A DNA stretch of 64,000 nt from Candidatus Microgenomates bacterium (GTDB taxonomy: Bacteria; Patescibacteria; JACPGU01): positions 124,001 to 188,000 of the forward strand of contig JACPGU010000001.1 of the NCBI GenBank assembly GCA_016188915.1, written 5' to 3'. This document shows, one piece after another, positions 25,239 to 33,136 of this stretch; the first letter of the stretch is position 1, and the number at the start of each line of letters is the position of its first letter. The notes beneath the pieces were generated by a model. That model did not search any database and was not told the DNA's origin. It saw only the letters and a list, made by a program, of their open reading frames with translations. Both the position numbers and the translations under genes were made by a program.

Positions 25239-26486
25239 TTACTTCGCCATCAGCTTTATTATCTCTTTGACTTTGACTATCTTTTCAGCGCTATCCCTTC
25301 TCTTTTTCAGCCCTACCCCTCCCTTTTCCACCGTTTTGTCAGAGACAACCACGCGGTAAGGGAGGCCGATCAGGTCAGAATTGGCAAATTTCACCCCAGC
25401 CGTATCGTCAGTATCGTCGTAGAGAACTTCCGCGCCCTCTTTAATCAAATCATCGTAAAGTTTGTCGGCCAGCTTTTTAACTTTGGCCTCACGGGACAAC
25501 AAAATCAGATGAATTTTGAAAGGCGCAATTTCCTCCGGCCAAATAATACCTCGCTCGTCGTGACGCACCTCCACCACCGCTCCGAGAACACGCGAAGGTC
25601 CGATGCCATAACAACCCATAACGACCTCTTGTTTTTGGCCATTTTTATCCAAATATGACAGCTCAAAAGGATGAGAAAATTTCGTGCCAAGCTTGAAAAT
25701 ATTACCGACCTCTATGGCCTTATAGACGGCGAGTTTATCTTTGACCGCGCTACATTCCGGACACTTTTTTTCCTCATCAATGATCTCGCGGTTGATAGCC
25801 ACCTGGCATTTCTCACAAAAATAGATTTCGTCCTCGCCGGCCGAAGTTAAGGTCTGATATTCGTGTGAATATTTGGAAAAACTTCCTCCTCCAGCGTAGG
25901 TTTTGAAAGTTTCCTTGCCTATCCCCACCCTTTTGTAAATTTTGTCGTAGGCTTTTTGCGCCTTTTCGTAAAATCGGTCCAGATCGTTCTCGTCGGTGTG
26001 AAAGGAATAAAGATCCTTCATGGAAAATTCGCGAGTGCGCAGTAACCCTGATTTGGCGCGTGGCTCATCGCGAAATTTCGTCTGGATTTGATAGAGATAG
26101 AGTGGCAGGTCGCGGTAAGAATTGATAAAGCCCTTCGCCAGCGGCGCGACTATTTCCTCGTGAGTGGAACCGAGCGCGTAATCTTGACTGGCGCGCGATT
26201 TGACTTTGAAAATAACATCCAGACTGCCCCACCGTCCGGTTTTTTCCCAATTTTCCTTGGGATGAAGCGCCGGCATCAAAATCTCTTGGCCGCCGAGGGC
26301 GTCCATTTCTTCTCTGATGATATTCTCGATTTTTCTCAAAACCCGATATCCCAAGGGCAGAAAGGTGTAAATCCCCGCCGCCAATTTGTCGATAAAGCCA
26401 GCGCGGGAAAGCAGAGCCGTGGAGACATTGTCCGCGTCCTTGGGCGCTTCTTTCAAAGTTTTGATTTTGTATTGCGATTGTTTCAT
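25239..26486 (-). CDS. proS: prolyl-tRNA synthetase, short form
   Basis: 415 residues from the ATG at 26486; the longer frame runs antisense into the next gene. Class II motifs: motif 1 region EIIMPALHP-type (QEILMPALHP), motif 2 TKFRDEPRAKSGLLRTREF, motif 3 GCYGIGPSRVLGAVVE, then an alpha/beta anticodon-binding domain. The roughly 180-residue editing insertion of standard bacterial ProRS is absent: motif 2 is followed quickly by CEKCQVAINREIIDEEK and motif 3. CPR ProRS proteins are often this short. No ribosome site; a TTTAAT -10-like box ends 6 nt before the ATG, so it may be leaderless. Confidence 0.93.
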   Translation of the reverse strand: MKQSQYKIKTLKEAPKDADNVSTALLSRAGFIDKLAAGIYTFLPLGYRVLRKIENIIREEMDALGGQEILMPALHPKENWEKTGRWGSLDVIFKVKSRASQDYALGSTHEEIVAPLAKGFINSYRDLPLYLYQIQTKFRDEPRAKSGLLRTREFSMKDLYSFHTDENDLDRFYEKAQKAYDKIYKRVGIGKETFKTYAGGGSFSKYSHEYQTLTSAGEDEIYFCEKCQVAINREIIDEEKKCPECSAVKDKLAVYKAIEVGNIFKLGTKFSHPFELSYLDKNGQKQEVVMGCYGIGPSRVLGAVVEVRHDERGIIWPEEIAPFKIHLILLSREAKVKKLADKLYDDLIKEGAEVLYDDTDDTAGVKFANSDLIGLPYRVVVSDKTVEKGGVGLKKRRDSAEKIVKVKEIIKLMAK

Positions 26487-26525
26487 AAGGTAATTAAAGC
26501 ACGAAAAAAAGATAACTGAAAGTCC

Positions 26526-26554
26526 TTGACAAAAGTTGAAAAGTAGCGTAATAT
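26526..26554 (+). promoter_or_regulatory. promoter of the secreted protein gene at 26604
   Basis: TTGACA at 26526-26531, 17-nt spacer, TAATAT at 26549-26554. Divergent from proS. Confidence 0.65.
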
Positions 26555-26603
26555 ATTGACAAGGTGTCTGCACGAACCTAAAAAACCGAGAAACGAGGAG
26601 AAA

Positions 26604-27119
26604 ATGAATAAAAGAATAGCCGTCACCATCATTGCCGGAATAGTGATGGTGATCTGCATTGTGAATCTGATGACACATGGGCTCGAGAAAAGAATTACGA
26701 CCATGGAGATGGCCATTCTCGACCTGACTGTTGAGAACGAAATCATCATGATGAATGTTCTCGCCAAAGCGCCGGAGCCGAAGCCGAAATATCATGTGGC
26801 CCATAAGGACGCGGACAGGGTTTTGGAGCAAGTGGTCTCGGCGTATCCGAAAAGACACAGCGGAATACAGCAGGAAATACAACGAGTGGATCAGGTAGGG
26901 AAACGCTCGACTTTACTCCGCAAAGCCCCCATGATGATCGACGGGGTGGTGAAGATCGACGAGTGCACAACTCTGGAGATCGTTGACCCGAGAAAACCCA
27001 TCAACGACCCTTGCGGAATCGAAACTGCAGTGGAGAAAGTGCCATCCAAACTCCACTCTCCGGAGTGCAACAAGATGATGGAAACATATTCTCGTTGTCT
27101 CCGCGACAACGGGCTGTGA
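26604..27119 (+). CDS. secreted or membrane-anchored protein of unknown function
   Basis: 171 residues from ATG 26604 with CGAGGAG just upstream. Residues 4-24 (RIAVTIIAGIVMVICIV) form a signal anchor; the rest is hydrophilic, with a short amphipathic coiled coil (MEMAILDLTVENEI) and three cysteines in the C-terminal part (DECTTLEI, NDPCGIE, SPECNKMMETYSRC) that could make disulphides outside the cell. No known domain. First gene of a short unit that also includes the ORF at 27172. Confidence 0.65.
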   Translation: MNKRIAVTIIAGIVMVICIVNLMTHGLEKRITTMEMAILDLTVENEIIMMNVLAKAPEPKPKYHVAHKDADRVLEQVVSAYPKRHSGIQQEIQRVDQVGKRSTLLRKAPMMIDGVVKIDECTTLEIVDPRKPINDPCGIETAVEKVPSKLHSPECNKMMETYSRCLRDNGL

Positions 27120-27171
27120 AACCGCGCGTTACACGCACAATCCGCCCTACGGAGTAAAAGAAAGTAGCGCC

Positions 27172-27327
27172 ATGACCCGGTGGCAAACATTTGGCCAATA
27201 CGAGGTCGAGTCGAGCCAAAAGGGAACCCAGCGTTACACCAACCGCGTGCGAGCTCGATATGGCCGTCTCGCTGACGGCCGTTGGCCCTGCTGGAACATC
27301 GATACGGGAGCCGAGTCTTACTGCTGA
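27172..27327 (+). CDS. small Trp-containing ORF, 51 residues
   Basis: ATG to TGA gives a basic, aromatic product (MTRWQTFGQYEVESSQKG..., ending WPCWNIDTGAESYC) with three Trp and two Cys. It follows the secreted protein by 52 nt and is followed by an intrinsic terminator, so it is inside the transcript. A weak AAAGAAAG site precedes the start. The unit structure supports it; no homologue is recognised. Confidence 0.4.
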   Translation: MTRWQTFGQYEVESSQKGTQRYTNRVRARYGRLADGRWPCWNIDTGAESYC

Positions 27328-27349
27328 AAGACTGCTCTCCCGTCTTTAC

Positions 27350-27378
27350 ACCGTCCCTCTGGGGCGGTTTGTTTTTAT
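27350..27378 (+). terminator. terminator of the 26604 unit
   Basis: ACCGTCCC-TCT-GGGGCGGT then TTGTTTTTA. Confidence 0.85.
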
Positions 27379-27442
27379 CTGAATTCAAGATTGTTAAGAC
27401 AAAACTTTCCCTAAATAACGATACATCCTCTTGCTCAAAGAC

Positions 27443-28024
27443 CTATATGTCAAAATATTTTTTGAGCTTGTCGCCGTCTTCCAAAAAATCCGTAACAATA
27501 ATCTTCACGTGCCTCTTAATGCTATAAAATTCCCTGACAGCTTCTATTTGCTCCAAAGAAGCGTAAGGGTGGATGAAAATACTTTTCTGCATCTGGAAAA
27601 ATCCTAACATTTTCAATCTTCCCCGCAAAGCATCTCTGGCCTTTTTCTTGCGATCTGGAATATCAAAAATGATTATCCGCCACTTCCCGTCCCATTTTTC
27701 GGGTCTTTTTATTTGCATTGCTTCAAATTCCCCCACCCTCATGAGTTCCTGCCATTTCTTTATCCCTTTTTTGGTGAAACGAAATGTTCGGTCATTGCCT
27801 CTGTAGGAGAATCTGATCATTCCTTTTTGATGCAATTTCTCCAACGAATTATTGACTGTGGAAGCATTATATTTATAATCATCGAAAGCTTTGCGCCAAT
27901 CCTTTACTAGCCCAGAAAAAATCTGGCTACCCTTATACGGCGTAGTAAGGAATGCTTCAGCTGGTATCAAGGCTATTTCTCCAGCTATAATCAAAATATT
28001 ATTTATTATCTTTTTAGTCTTCAT
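27443..28024 (-). CDS. PaaX-family-like regulator with Cas2-like C-terminal domain
   Basis: 193 residues. The N-terminal ~90 residues form a winged-helix region (SLEKLHQKGMIRFSYRGNDR followed by TFRFTKKG), and the C-terminal ~90 form a ferredoxin-like domain beginning WRIIIFDIPDRKKKARD and containing KSIFIHPYASLEQIEAV. This pair is the PaaX/Cas2-like arrangement common in Patescibacteria, often labelled Cas2 in automatic annotation. There is no CRISPR array or cas gene nearby, so I infer a transcriptional regulator. Target unknown. Confidence 0.8.
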   Translation of the reverse strand: MKTKKIINNILIIAGEIALIPAEAFLTTPYKGSQIFSGLVKDWRKAFDDYKYNASTVNNSLEKLHQKGMIRFSYRGNDRTFRFTKKGIKKWQELMRVGEFEAMQIKRPEKWDGKWRIIIFDIPDRKKKARDALRGRLKMLGFFQMQKSIFIHPYASLEQIEAVREFYSIKRHVKIIVTDFLEDGDKLKKYFDI

Positions 28025-28080
28025 CGCTTAGTTTTCATCGCTATTTTTTTGTTTTTTTTATCAACTATTTTTTATTTTCA

Positions 28081-28124
28081 TTAACTACTCTTTTTTACGC
28101 TTAAGCGTAAAAAAGAGTAGTTAA
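28081..28124. repeat. 44-nt perfect palindrome
   Basis: Arms of 22 nt with no loop: TTAACTACTCTTTTTTACGC then TT and its exact reverse complement. The outer arms resemble 25145-25190. It lies upstream of the PaaX-like gene and could be an operator or a mobile hairpin element. Confidence 0.9.
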
Positions 28125-28290
28125 TTTTAATCACTACGGAAGACTTGGGCAGAGAACATGGCTGGTAATTGAATGTAGCCAAACGTGAATATGGTGGCTA
28201 AACTTCGAGCAAGTTCATTTCGTTCGGGTAAGTTTGTTTTGTTTGAGCGAGTTTGTTCCCTGACAAATTCGCAAGATTTTGAGCTTTACT

Positions 28291-29373
28291 CTAAAATCTC
28301 GCCACATCTCGCCAGGTCAAAAGAACAAGGAGAACGAGCAGTAAAATGAAACCGATATTGTGGATGGCTGTTTCCACTTTTTGCGCTATCTTTCTACCGC
28401 GGATTTTTTCAACAACAAGAAATATCAATCTTCCACCATCCAGAGCCGGAAAGGGCAAGATATTCATTATGCCGATAACGATAGTCAGATTGATAAAAAG
28501 CGACAAAACATAGGCGAAGCCTAATTGCACAGCAACCGACGTAATGCCAAAAATAGCTACCGGTCCACCAATATCTTCTGGCACAATTCTTGAGACAATC
28601 AAATCTTTTAGGACCGTCCCTATTTTTACCGTAGCCAAAATAATGACGCGACCAGTCTCTAAGAGAGCATAATATGGCACTTTCCACCAAACATAATCAA
28701 CTTTTTCTATTTTTTCCAAAAGCGTGACGCCCAAAAATTTGTTCTCCCCTATTTCTATTTTTTGCAAAAATTCTTTTTTATCTCTCTGTATTTTGATTTC
28801 TATCGTACCCCTCTGATTTTCTGCTAAAATTTGCCGAAGATCGGAAACACTGGTACGCTCACGCTGATTGACTGACATGATAGTGTCATTGATTTGAAGA
28901 TTATTTTTTTCAGCCAGACTGTTAGTATCAATATTTTTTATTATCAAACCGCCAGAGCCAGAACGAATCACCCCATCATAGGCTGAAGGACTCGTTGCCA
29001 TTGGTGGCAGACCTGACCAAAAAGCCAATAAAAAGGCAAGATAACCTAAAATAAAATTCATCACCACTCCGGCCACTACCACCATGATTCGCGCCTTGAT
29101 TGATTTGCTACTAAAAGAATGGGGACTACCGCTCTCCTCCCCTTCGCCCAATATTTTGACGAAACCGCCTAGCGGAATAAGATTGATAGAATACAAAGTG
29201 CCACGGATTTTTTTACCCCAAATCCTGGGAGGAAAACCGAAGCCAAATTCCTCTACCGTCATCCCCGCTCTTTTGGCCACGATAAAATGCCCAAATTCAT
29301 GCGCCAGCACGAGTACGGCGAGCATTAAAATAAAAACGATAATAGTGGGGAGCCAAGTGAGGAGGAAAGACAT
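28291..29373 (-). CDS. rseP: site-2 intramembrane metalloprotease (RseP family)
   Basis: 360 residues. First membrane helix carries the zinc motif LAHEFGHFIVAKRAG (HExxH near residue 25), a PDZ domain covers about residues 125-210 (IKNIDTNSLAEKNNLQIND), and the last helices carry NILPFPALDGGRL, which provides the third ligand Asp. RseP-type proteases cut membrane-bound anti-sigma factors or signal peptides within the bilayer. Length is slightly under E. coli RseP because only one PDZ domain is present. Confidence 0.93.
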   Translation of the reverse strand: MSFLLTWLPTIIVFILMLAVLVLAHEFGHFIVAKRAGMTVEEFGFGFPPRIWGKKIRGTLYSINLIPLGGFVKILGEGEESGSPHSFSSKSIKARIMVVVAGVVMNFILGYLAFLLAFWSGLPPMATSPSAYDGVIRSGSGGLIIKNIDTNSLAEKNNLQINDTIMSVNQRERTSVSDLRQILAENQRGTIEIKIQRDKKEFLQKIEIGENKFLGVTLLEKIEKVDYVWWKVPYYALLETGRVIILATVKIGTVLKDLIVSRIVPEDIGGPVAIFGITSVAVQLGFAYVLSLFINLTIVIGIMNILPFPALDGGRLIFLVVEKIRGRKIAQKVETAIHNIGFILLLVLLVLLTWRDVARF

Positions 29374-29536
29374 GAATAAAATTTCTAATTGATCTAATTT
29401 CTAATTGATCTAAAAAAATACACAGACATGAATAAAATTTCTAATTGATCTAATTTCTAATTGATCTAAAAAAATACACAGACATGGATAAAATTTCTAA
29501 TTGATCTAATTTCTAATTGATCTAAAAAATAACCAA
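29369..29536. repeat. three tandem 56-bp repeats
   Basis: Units start at 29369, 29425 and 29481, each opening GACATGAATAAAATTTC (GACATGG in the third). Within every unit AATTTCTAATTGATCT is itself doubled. The first unit overlaps the rseP start codon, so the ATG and following codons are copied twice upstream. The rest of the gap to frr (29537-29691) holds only AT-rich sequence of the same word type. Confidence 0.9.
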
Positions 29537-29691
29537 ATTCAAATCATCAAAGTTTAATTTTTGAGCTTATTGTTGATAGTGCTGAAAATAAGATTAAGTT
29601 CTTTTGCCTTGTTATTTGTTTTTATTTTTTCGTTACTCATTTAAAAATTGGATGTTTTTTAGAAATTAGATCAATTAGGTCAATTAGAAAT

Positions 29692-30237
29692 TTATAATGA
29701 TATTTCTTTCTCTTTCTTCTCTACTATTACATCAATCTCTTTTGTTTTTTCGTCCAATAGCTTTTGTATTTCTTTTTCTAATCTTTCTACGATATCTTCT
29801 CCAAGAGAATCTTTTAGTTTTTTGCCTTGATCGATGGCTTCCCGACGAATATTGCGAAGCGCTACTTTCGTCTCTTCGGCTTTTTTGCTGATTGTTTTTT
29901 TCAGCTCCTCTCGGCGTTCGGCGGAAAGTTCGGGGAGTGTGACGCGAATATTTTCGCCCATATTAACCACACCAACACCGAGATTGGCAGCGCGTAGAGC
30001 ATCTTCAATATTTTTCACATTATTCCTGTCCCAAGGATTAATCACGATAGACATCGCGTCCGGCACAGTGATAGACGCCACTTCTTTGACGCGCATCGAT
30101 TGCCCGTAAATATCGAGCCTGATATCCTCCACCAAAATAGCGTTCGCTCTCCCGGTACGAACAGAGCGGATTTCGTTTTCAAAAAATTCTATGGCTTTGG
30201 CAAATTTTTCTTTGGCAGATTTTAATATTTCTTCCAT
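29692..30237 (-). CDS. frr: ribosome recycling factor
   Basis: 181 residues, standard length for RRF, which with EF-G splits post-termination ribosomes. Core motifs: EIRSVRTGRANAILVEDIRLDIYG, INPWDRNNVKNIEDALRAANLG, and the three-helix-bundle ending. The ATG is 7 nt after an extended -10 box (TGCTATCAT), implying a leaderless mRNA. Confidence 0.96.
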   Translation of the reverse strand: MEEILKSAKEKFAKAIEFFENEIRSVRTGRANAILVEDIRLDIYGQSMRVKEVASITVPDAMSIVINPWDRNNVKNIEDALRAANLGVGVVNMGENIRVTLPELSAERREELKKTISKKAEETKVALRNIRREAIDQGKKLKDSLGEDIVERLEKEIQKLLDEKTKEIDVIVEKKEKEISL

Positions 30238-30244
30238 AATGAAT

Positions 30245-30253
30245 ATGATAGCA
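30245..30253 (-). promoter_or_regulatory. extended -10 promoter of frr (leaderless)
   Basis: Minus strand TGCTATCAT, then ATTCATT and the ATG. Confidence 0.6.
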
Positions 30254-30300
30254 CAAATTTTTTGAGATAGTATAGAGCTAAGCGTTTGACCTTCTCCGCA

Positions 30301-30421
30301 AAGATGTCCAACATCCTGCCTTGTCAGCCCGCTTCTCCCAAGCGGAAGCAGAGGCGAGCAGGCAGGCTGGGCATCTTTTGACGTCGGACATCAGAACCTC
30401 CGTCTCTCGCAAGAGACGGAG
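30301..30421. repeat. structured intergenic region between speD and frr
   Basis: A long imperfect inverted repeat joins AAGATGTCCAACATCCTGCC (30301) with GGCAGGCTGGGCATCTT (about 30361-30377). A second hairpin, CTCCGTCTCTCGCAAGAGAC-GGAG (30398-30421), lies just downstream of speD and is its likely terminator, though without a long T run. Confidence 0.55.
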
Positions 30422-30438
30422 CGCTTCGTATTTTTCTT

Positions 30439-30867
30439 CTACGCCAGACTGGCGACCAACTTGGATCTCTCCGCTTCCATAATCTTCTTGTTTTCTTCAT
30501 CGTCTCGCGGGTAGTGAAATCCACGCGAAAAAATATGATGGTCTATTTTTTTCAGCCCAAAACTTTCTTTGATGAAACTCATCGCCAACTCTACATCAAA
30601 AGATTTACAAGAAAAAACATCCAGCGCGATGAAATTGTCTTCCGGAAAAGTGTGGAAAGCAATATGGCTTTCCGCGATGATGACTACTCCCGAAATCCCC
30701 CATTTCGGATGGGGCGACTCCAAATCTTGCAGGATTTGTGGCCCCATAATCTTCGTCATTTTGATAACATCGGGGAATTTGTCGAGAATTTTACGGCAGT
30801 GTTCGATATCGCCCAAGAGAGTCTTGTCGCCCTCGTAGCCCTCGAGCGTTAAGTGCAAACCAAACAT
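30439..30867 (-). CDS. speD: S-adenosylmethionine decarboxylase proenzyme
   Basis: 142 residues, the small prokaryotic class. The motif AESHIAFHTFPEDNFIALDVFSC contains the self-cleavage Ser (ESH) that becomes the pyruvoyl cofactor, with the catalytic His and Cys in the expected places. It makes decarboxylated AdoMet for aminopropyl transfer in spermidine synthesis. Start supported by AGGAGGA upstream. No speE or other polyamine gene lies nearby, so its partner is elsewhere or missing. Confidence 0.9.
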   Translation of the reverse strand: MFGLHLTLEGYEGDKTLLGDIEHCRKILDKFPDVIKMTKIMGPQILQDLESPHPKWGISGVVIIAESHIAFHTFPEDNFIALDVFSCKSFDVELAMSFIKESFGLKKIDHHIFSRGFHYPRDDEENKKIMEAERSKLVASLA

Positions 30868-30923
30868 TTTGTTTTCCTCCTGATTTTTTTCGTGATTTTA
30901 TTACTATTTTTTATATCAAAAAA

Positions 30924-30951
30924 ATTATAGAGCCATTTGACAATTATGCAA
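30924..30951 (-). promoter_or_regulatory. promoter of speD
   Basis: Minus strand TTGCAT, 16-nt spacer, TATAAT (complement 30924-30929). Confidence 0.55.
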
Positions 30952-31061
30952 TAGTTTTTTTTAGACGCTAATTAATGCGAATTTTTGCAAATTGCGCGGA
31001 GGGAAACCAAAAAGCGGATTGACATTCGCCAATCCGCCCTTAATTTCTTATTTTCTTAATT

Positions 31062-31520
31062 CTATCCCCCCACCTGATATACTACGAATCTTTTGATAAC
31101 AATATTCTCCCCCGTCTTACTGATGAGCTCTTTTAAGAGATCGGAGATTTTCTTGCCGGAATCTTTGATGAAATCTTGCGCCAGCAATTCTTCCACATCA
31201 TTTGGCTTCATAGAGATAATCTGCAAAGTCAATTCCTTAACGAAATTACTGAAATCTTCATTTTTGGCTACGAAATCTGTTTCGCAACCAACTTCCACCA
31301 GCACAGCCGATTTGCCATCACCATGTACATAGGCGCCGATTTTACCCTGGCCTGTCGCACGGTCGGCACGTTTTACCATCTTATCCCCCGCCTTTGACTT
31401 CAAAATCTCCAAGGCCTTGACCTTGTCGCCACCGGCTTCTTCCAGAGCATTTTTGATATCCATCACTCCCAGCCCCGTTTCCTCTCTGATTGTTTGCACA
31501 TCTTTGGTGGAAATTGACAT
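31062..31520 (-). CDS. tsf: elongation factor Ts, short form
   Basis: 152 residues, against about 200-300 in most bacteria. The N-terminal UBA-like domain (TIREETGLGVMDIKNALEEAGG) and the core with EVGCETDFVAKNEDF are present; only the first core subdomain remains, ending FVVYQVGG. It exchanges GDP on EF-Tu. It follows rpsB by 48 nt, the usual rpsB-tsf order. Confidence 0.94.
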   Translation of the reverse strand: MSISTKDVQTIREETGLGVMDIKNALEEAGGDKVKALEILKSKAGDKMVKRADRATGQGKIGAYVHGDGKSAVLVEVGCETDFVAKNEDFSNFVKELTLQIISMKPNDVEELLAQDFIKDSGKKISDLLKELISKTGENIVIKRFVVYQVGG

Positions 31521-31568
31521 AAATTCTTAATTTAGATAGGTCTTATTCGTTCCATCGATCATATATTT

Positions 31569-32243
31569 TTACTCCAACGCTTTTTCTACTTCTCCCAAAA
31601 TCATTGTCACTACTTCTTTGACATCATCATTGATAGGGATAGGAAAAGCTACGGATGAAGGATCGCTATTGCTATCAACCAAGGCGACTACTGGCAATTT
31701 CAAAGTCTTGGCTTCAGCAATGGCTGTTTTTTCTACTATAGTGTCAATAACGAAAATAGCATCCGGCACTTTGAGCATATTTTTGACACCCTCAAAATTT
31801 TTGTTCAAACGGTTGATTTCTTTACCGATAGAAGATTTTTCTTTTTTAGTCAGCTCCTCCCATTTTTCACCACCTACCATTGCCTCCATATTGCGTAATT
31901 TTTCAATTTGCTTTTTCAGCGTAGAAAAATTAGTCAGCAATCCACCCGGCCAGCGATTGGTAATAAAATACCAATTATTTTTGATAGCAATTTCTTTGAC
32001 TGCATTATTTACCTGAGGCTTGGTACAAACAAAAAGAATATTTTTGCCTTGTTTTTTCAGATCCTGAATAAAGACCAGGGCCGAAGACAGTTTCAAAACA
32101 GTTTGTTCAAGATCAATCAAATGCACTCCTTCGCGCAAACCAAAAATATATTGCTTCATCTTGGGATTGTATTTTTCCCGGATGTGTCCATAATGCGCGC
32201 CCGCGCCAAGCAGGTCTTTCATCGTGAATGTAGATATCTTCAT
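31569..32243 (-). CDS. rpsB: 30S ribosomal protein S2
   Basis: 224 residues. Typical S2 stretches: LLGAGAHYGHIREKYNPKMK at the N-terminus, FVCTKPQVNNAVKE, NRWPGGLLTNF and the C-terminal ALVDSNSDPSSVAFPIPIND. Upstream of tsf on the same strand. Confidence 0.97.
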   Translation of the reverse strand: MKISTFTMKDLLGAGAHYGHIREKYNPKMKQYIFGLREGVHLIDLEQTVLKLSSALVFIQDLKKQGKNILFVCTKPQVNNAVKEIAIKNNWYFITNRWPGGLLTNFSTLKKQIEKLRNMEAMVGGEKWEELTKKEKSSIGKEINRLNKNFEGVKNMLKVPDAIFVIDTIVEKTAIAEAKTLKLPVVALVDSNSDPSSVAFPIPINDDVKEVVTMILGEVEKALE

Positions 32244-32294
32244 TTGTTTAATCTTTTAATTTCTTATTTTTTTACTTTCTTATTTTCTTATTTA

Positions 32295-32561
32295 TTATAT
32301 TTTCGGTGTTTTTTCGGCTTTGATTTTCGCTCTTTTTTCTTTCTTGGAAACTAGATTTTCTTTTTTCAGCTCCATTCTTTTTTTGAATTTTTCCACCTTG
32401 CCAGCTGTATCAATTATTTTTTGCTTGCCGGTGAAAAATGGATGGCACGCCGAACATAGTTCCACCGAGATTTCGGCCTTGGTGGAACCGGTTTGAAAAG
32501 TATTGCCACAAGAACATGTGACGGTGGCCGTATGGTATTCGGGATGAATGCCTGTTTTCAT
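32295..32561 (-). CDS. rpmE: 50S ribosomal protein L31
   Basis: 88 residues from the ATG at 32561 (a TTG two codons earlier is in frame). MKTGIHPEYHTATVTCSCGNTF and ELCSACHPFFTGKQK give the four-cysteine zinc-binding form. The C-terminal Lys-rich tail of about 30 residues is longer than in E. coli. No ribosome site; it precedes rpsB by about 50 nt. Confidence 0.93.
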   Translation of the reverse strand: MKTGIHPEYHTATVTCSCGNTFQTGSTKAEISVELCSACHPFFTGKQKIIDTAGKVEKFKKRMELKKENLVSKKEKRAKIKAEKTPKI

Positions 32562-32692
32562 GCGCAAAAATTAATAGTTTCAACGCAAAAGAGTTGAACA
32601 AAGGTATTATACAGAGAAAATATCATTCGCACAAGGTTTTTATCGCCACTAGGTTTCTAAAAAATGTAAAAATAGCCCTACCAAGCAAAGTA

Positions 32693-32721
32693 TTGACAAA
32701 CTACTCTTAGTCTGCTAAGAT
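32693..32721 (+). promoter_or_regulatory. promoter of the tRNA
   Basis: TTGACA at 32693-32698, 17-nt spacer, TAAGAT at 32716-32721. Confidence 0.65.
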
Positions 32722-32753
32722 TCGGAGTAAAGAAAATCGTGCGTTAAAATAAA

Positions 32754-32827
32754 GCGAGGGTAGCTCAACTGGTAGAGCGATCGGCTCCTAGACCGAACGG
32801 TTGCAGGTTCAAGTCCTGCCCCTTGCT
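32754..32827 (+). tRNA. tRNA with 8-nt anticodon loop, probably Arg (CCT)
   Basis: A full cloverleaf: acceptor GCGAGGG/CCCTTGC, D arm GCTC-AACTGGTA-GAGC, T arm GCAGG-TTCAAGT-CCTGC, 5-nt variable loop, no encoded CCA. The length is 74 nt, one more than a standard tRNA with these arm sizes. The extra base is in the anticodon arm: only TCGG/CCGA can pair, leaving the 8-nt loop CTCCTAGA. With U33 fixed the anticodon is CCT (Arg, AGG codons). The shifted reading CTA or a four-base CCTA is formally possible. The discriminator is U, unusual for Arg. It has its own promoter and lies just before prfA. Confidence 0.85.
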
Positions 32828-33058
32828 CAATATTCTCTCAAAAGATGTAGTTTTTTTCTCCGGCACAATGTCGCAGACGCCTCCCACGGATCCCTTCAAA
32901 AGAGGGCCGTCCCGAGGAACGGACTCAACCCCGGTTGTGCCATCCTTCTTATGTTGGGGGGCAAAGAACTGTTGATCGGATTGCTAGACGGGGTAGTTCA
33001 CTCCTTTCTATCCCTTAGGCTTTCTGATCCGGTTTTTTGCTTCCTTCGCCTATTTAAT
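32828..33058 (+). other. unexplained structured stretch between tRNA and prfA
   Basis: No convincing protein gene. Predicted folds by eye: a closed domain GGCACAA...TTGTGCC (about 32861-32941) holding the hairpin ACGG-CCCTT-CAAAA-GAGGG-CCGT; then a long stem GGGGTA/TATCCC within GATC-flanked arms (about 32970-33036) that ends in GGTTTTTTG. It would be transcribed from the tRNA promoter. I could not match it to tmRNA, SRP RNA, RNase P RNA or 6S RNA by their conserved motifs. A 45-codon frame (32953-33088) lacks a ribosome site. Confidence 0.4.
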
Positions 33059-33099
33059 GTCCCTGCCGACACGCTTGCGTGTCAGTAGGGATATTTTTT
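33059..33099 (+). terminator. terminator after the tRNA transcript
   Basis: CCCTGCCGACACG-CTTG-CGTGTCAGTAGGG then ATATTTTTTG. Confidence 0.85.
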
Positions 33100-33100
33100 G

Positions 33101-33129
33101 TTCAAAAATATCCTCTGCCGTGCTACAAT
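33101..33129 (+). promoter_or_regulatory. extended -10 promoter of prfA (leaderless)
   Basis: TTCAAA at 33101, 17-nt spacer, TACAAT at 33124-33129 with upstream TGC; the ATG follows 7 nt later. Confidence 0.65.
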
Positions 33130-33136
33130 ACTCATT

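Noticed and set aside
27443..28024. CRISPR adaptation gene (Cas2)
   Set aside because: The Cas2-like fold is fused to a winged-helix domain and there is no repeat-spacer array or other cas gene in the window; PaaX-like regulator fits better.
32801..33088. 95-codon frame running from the tRNA into the spacer
   Set aside because: Begins inside the tRNA, lacks a ribosome site, and the region looks like folded RNA.
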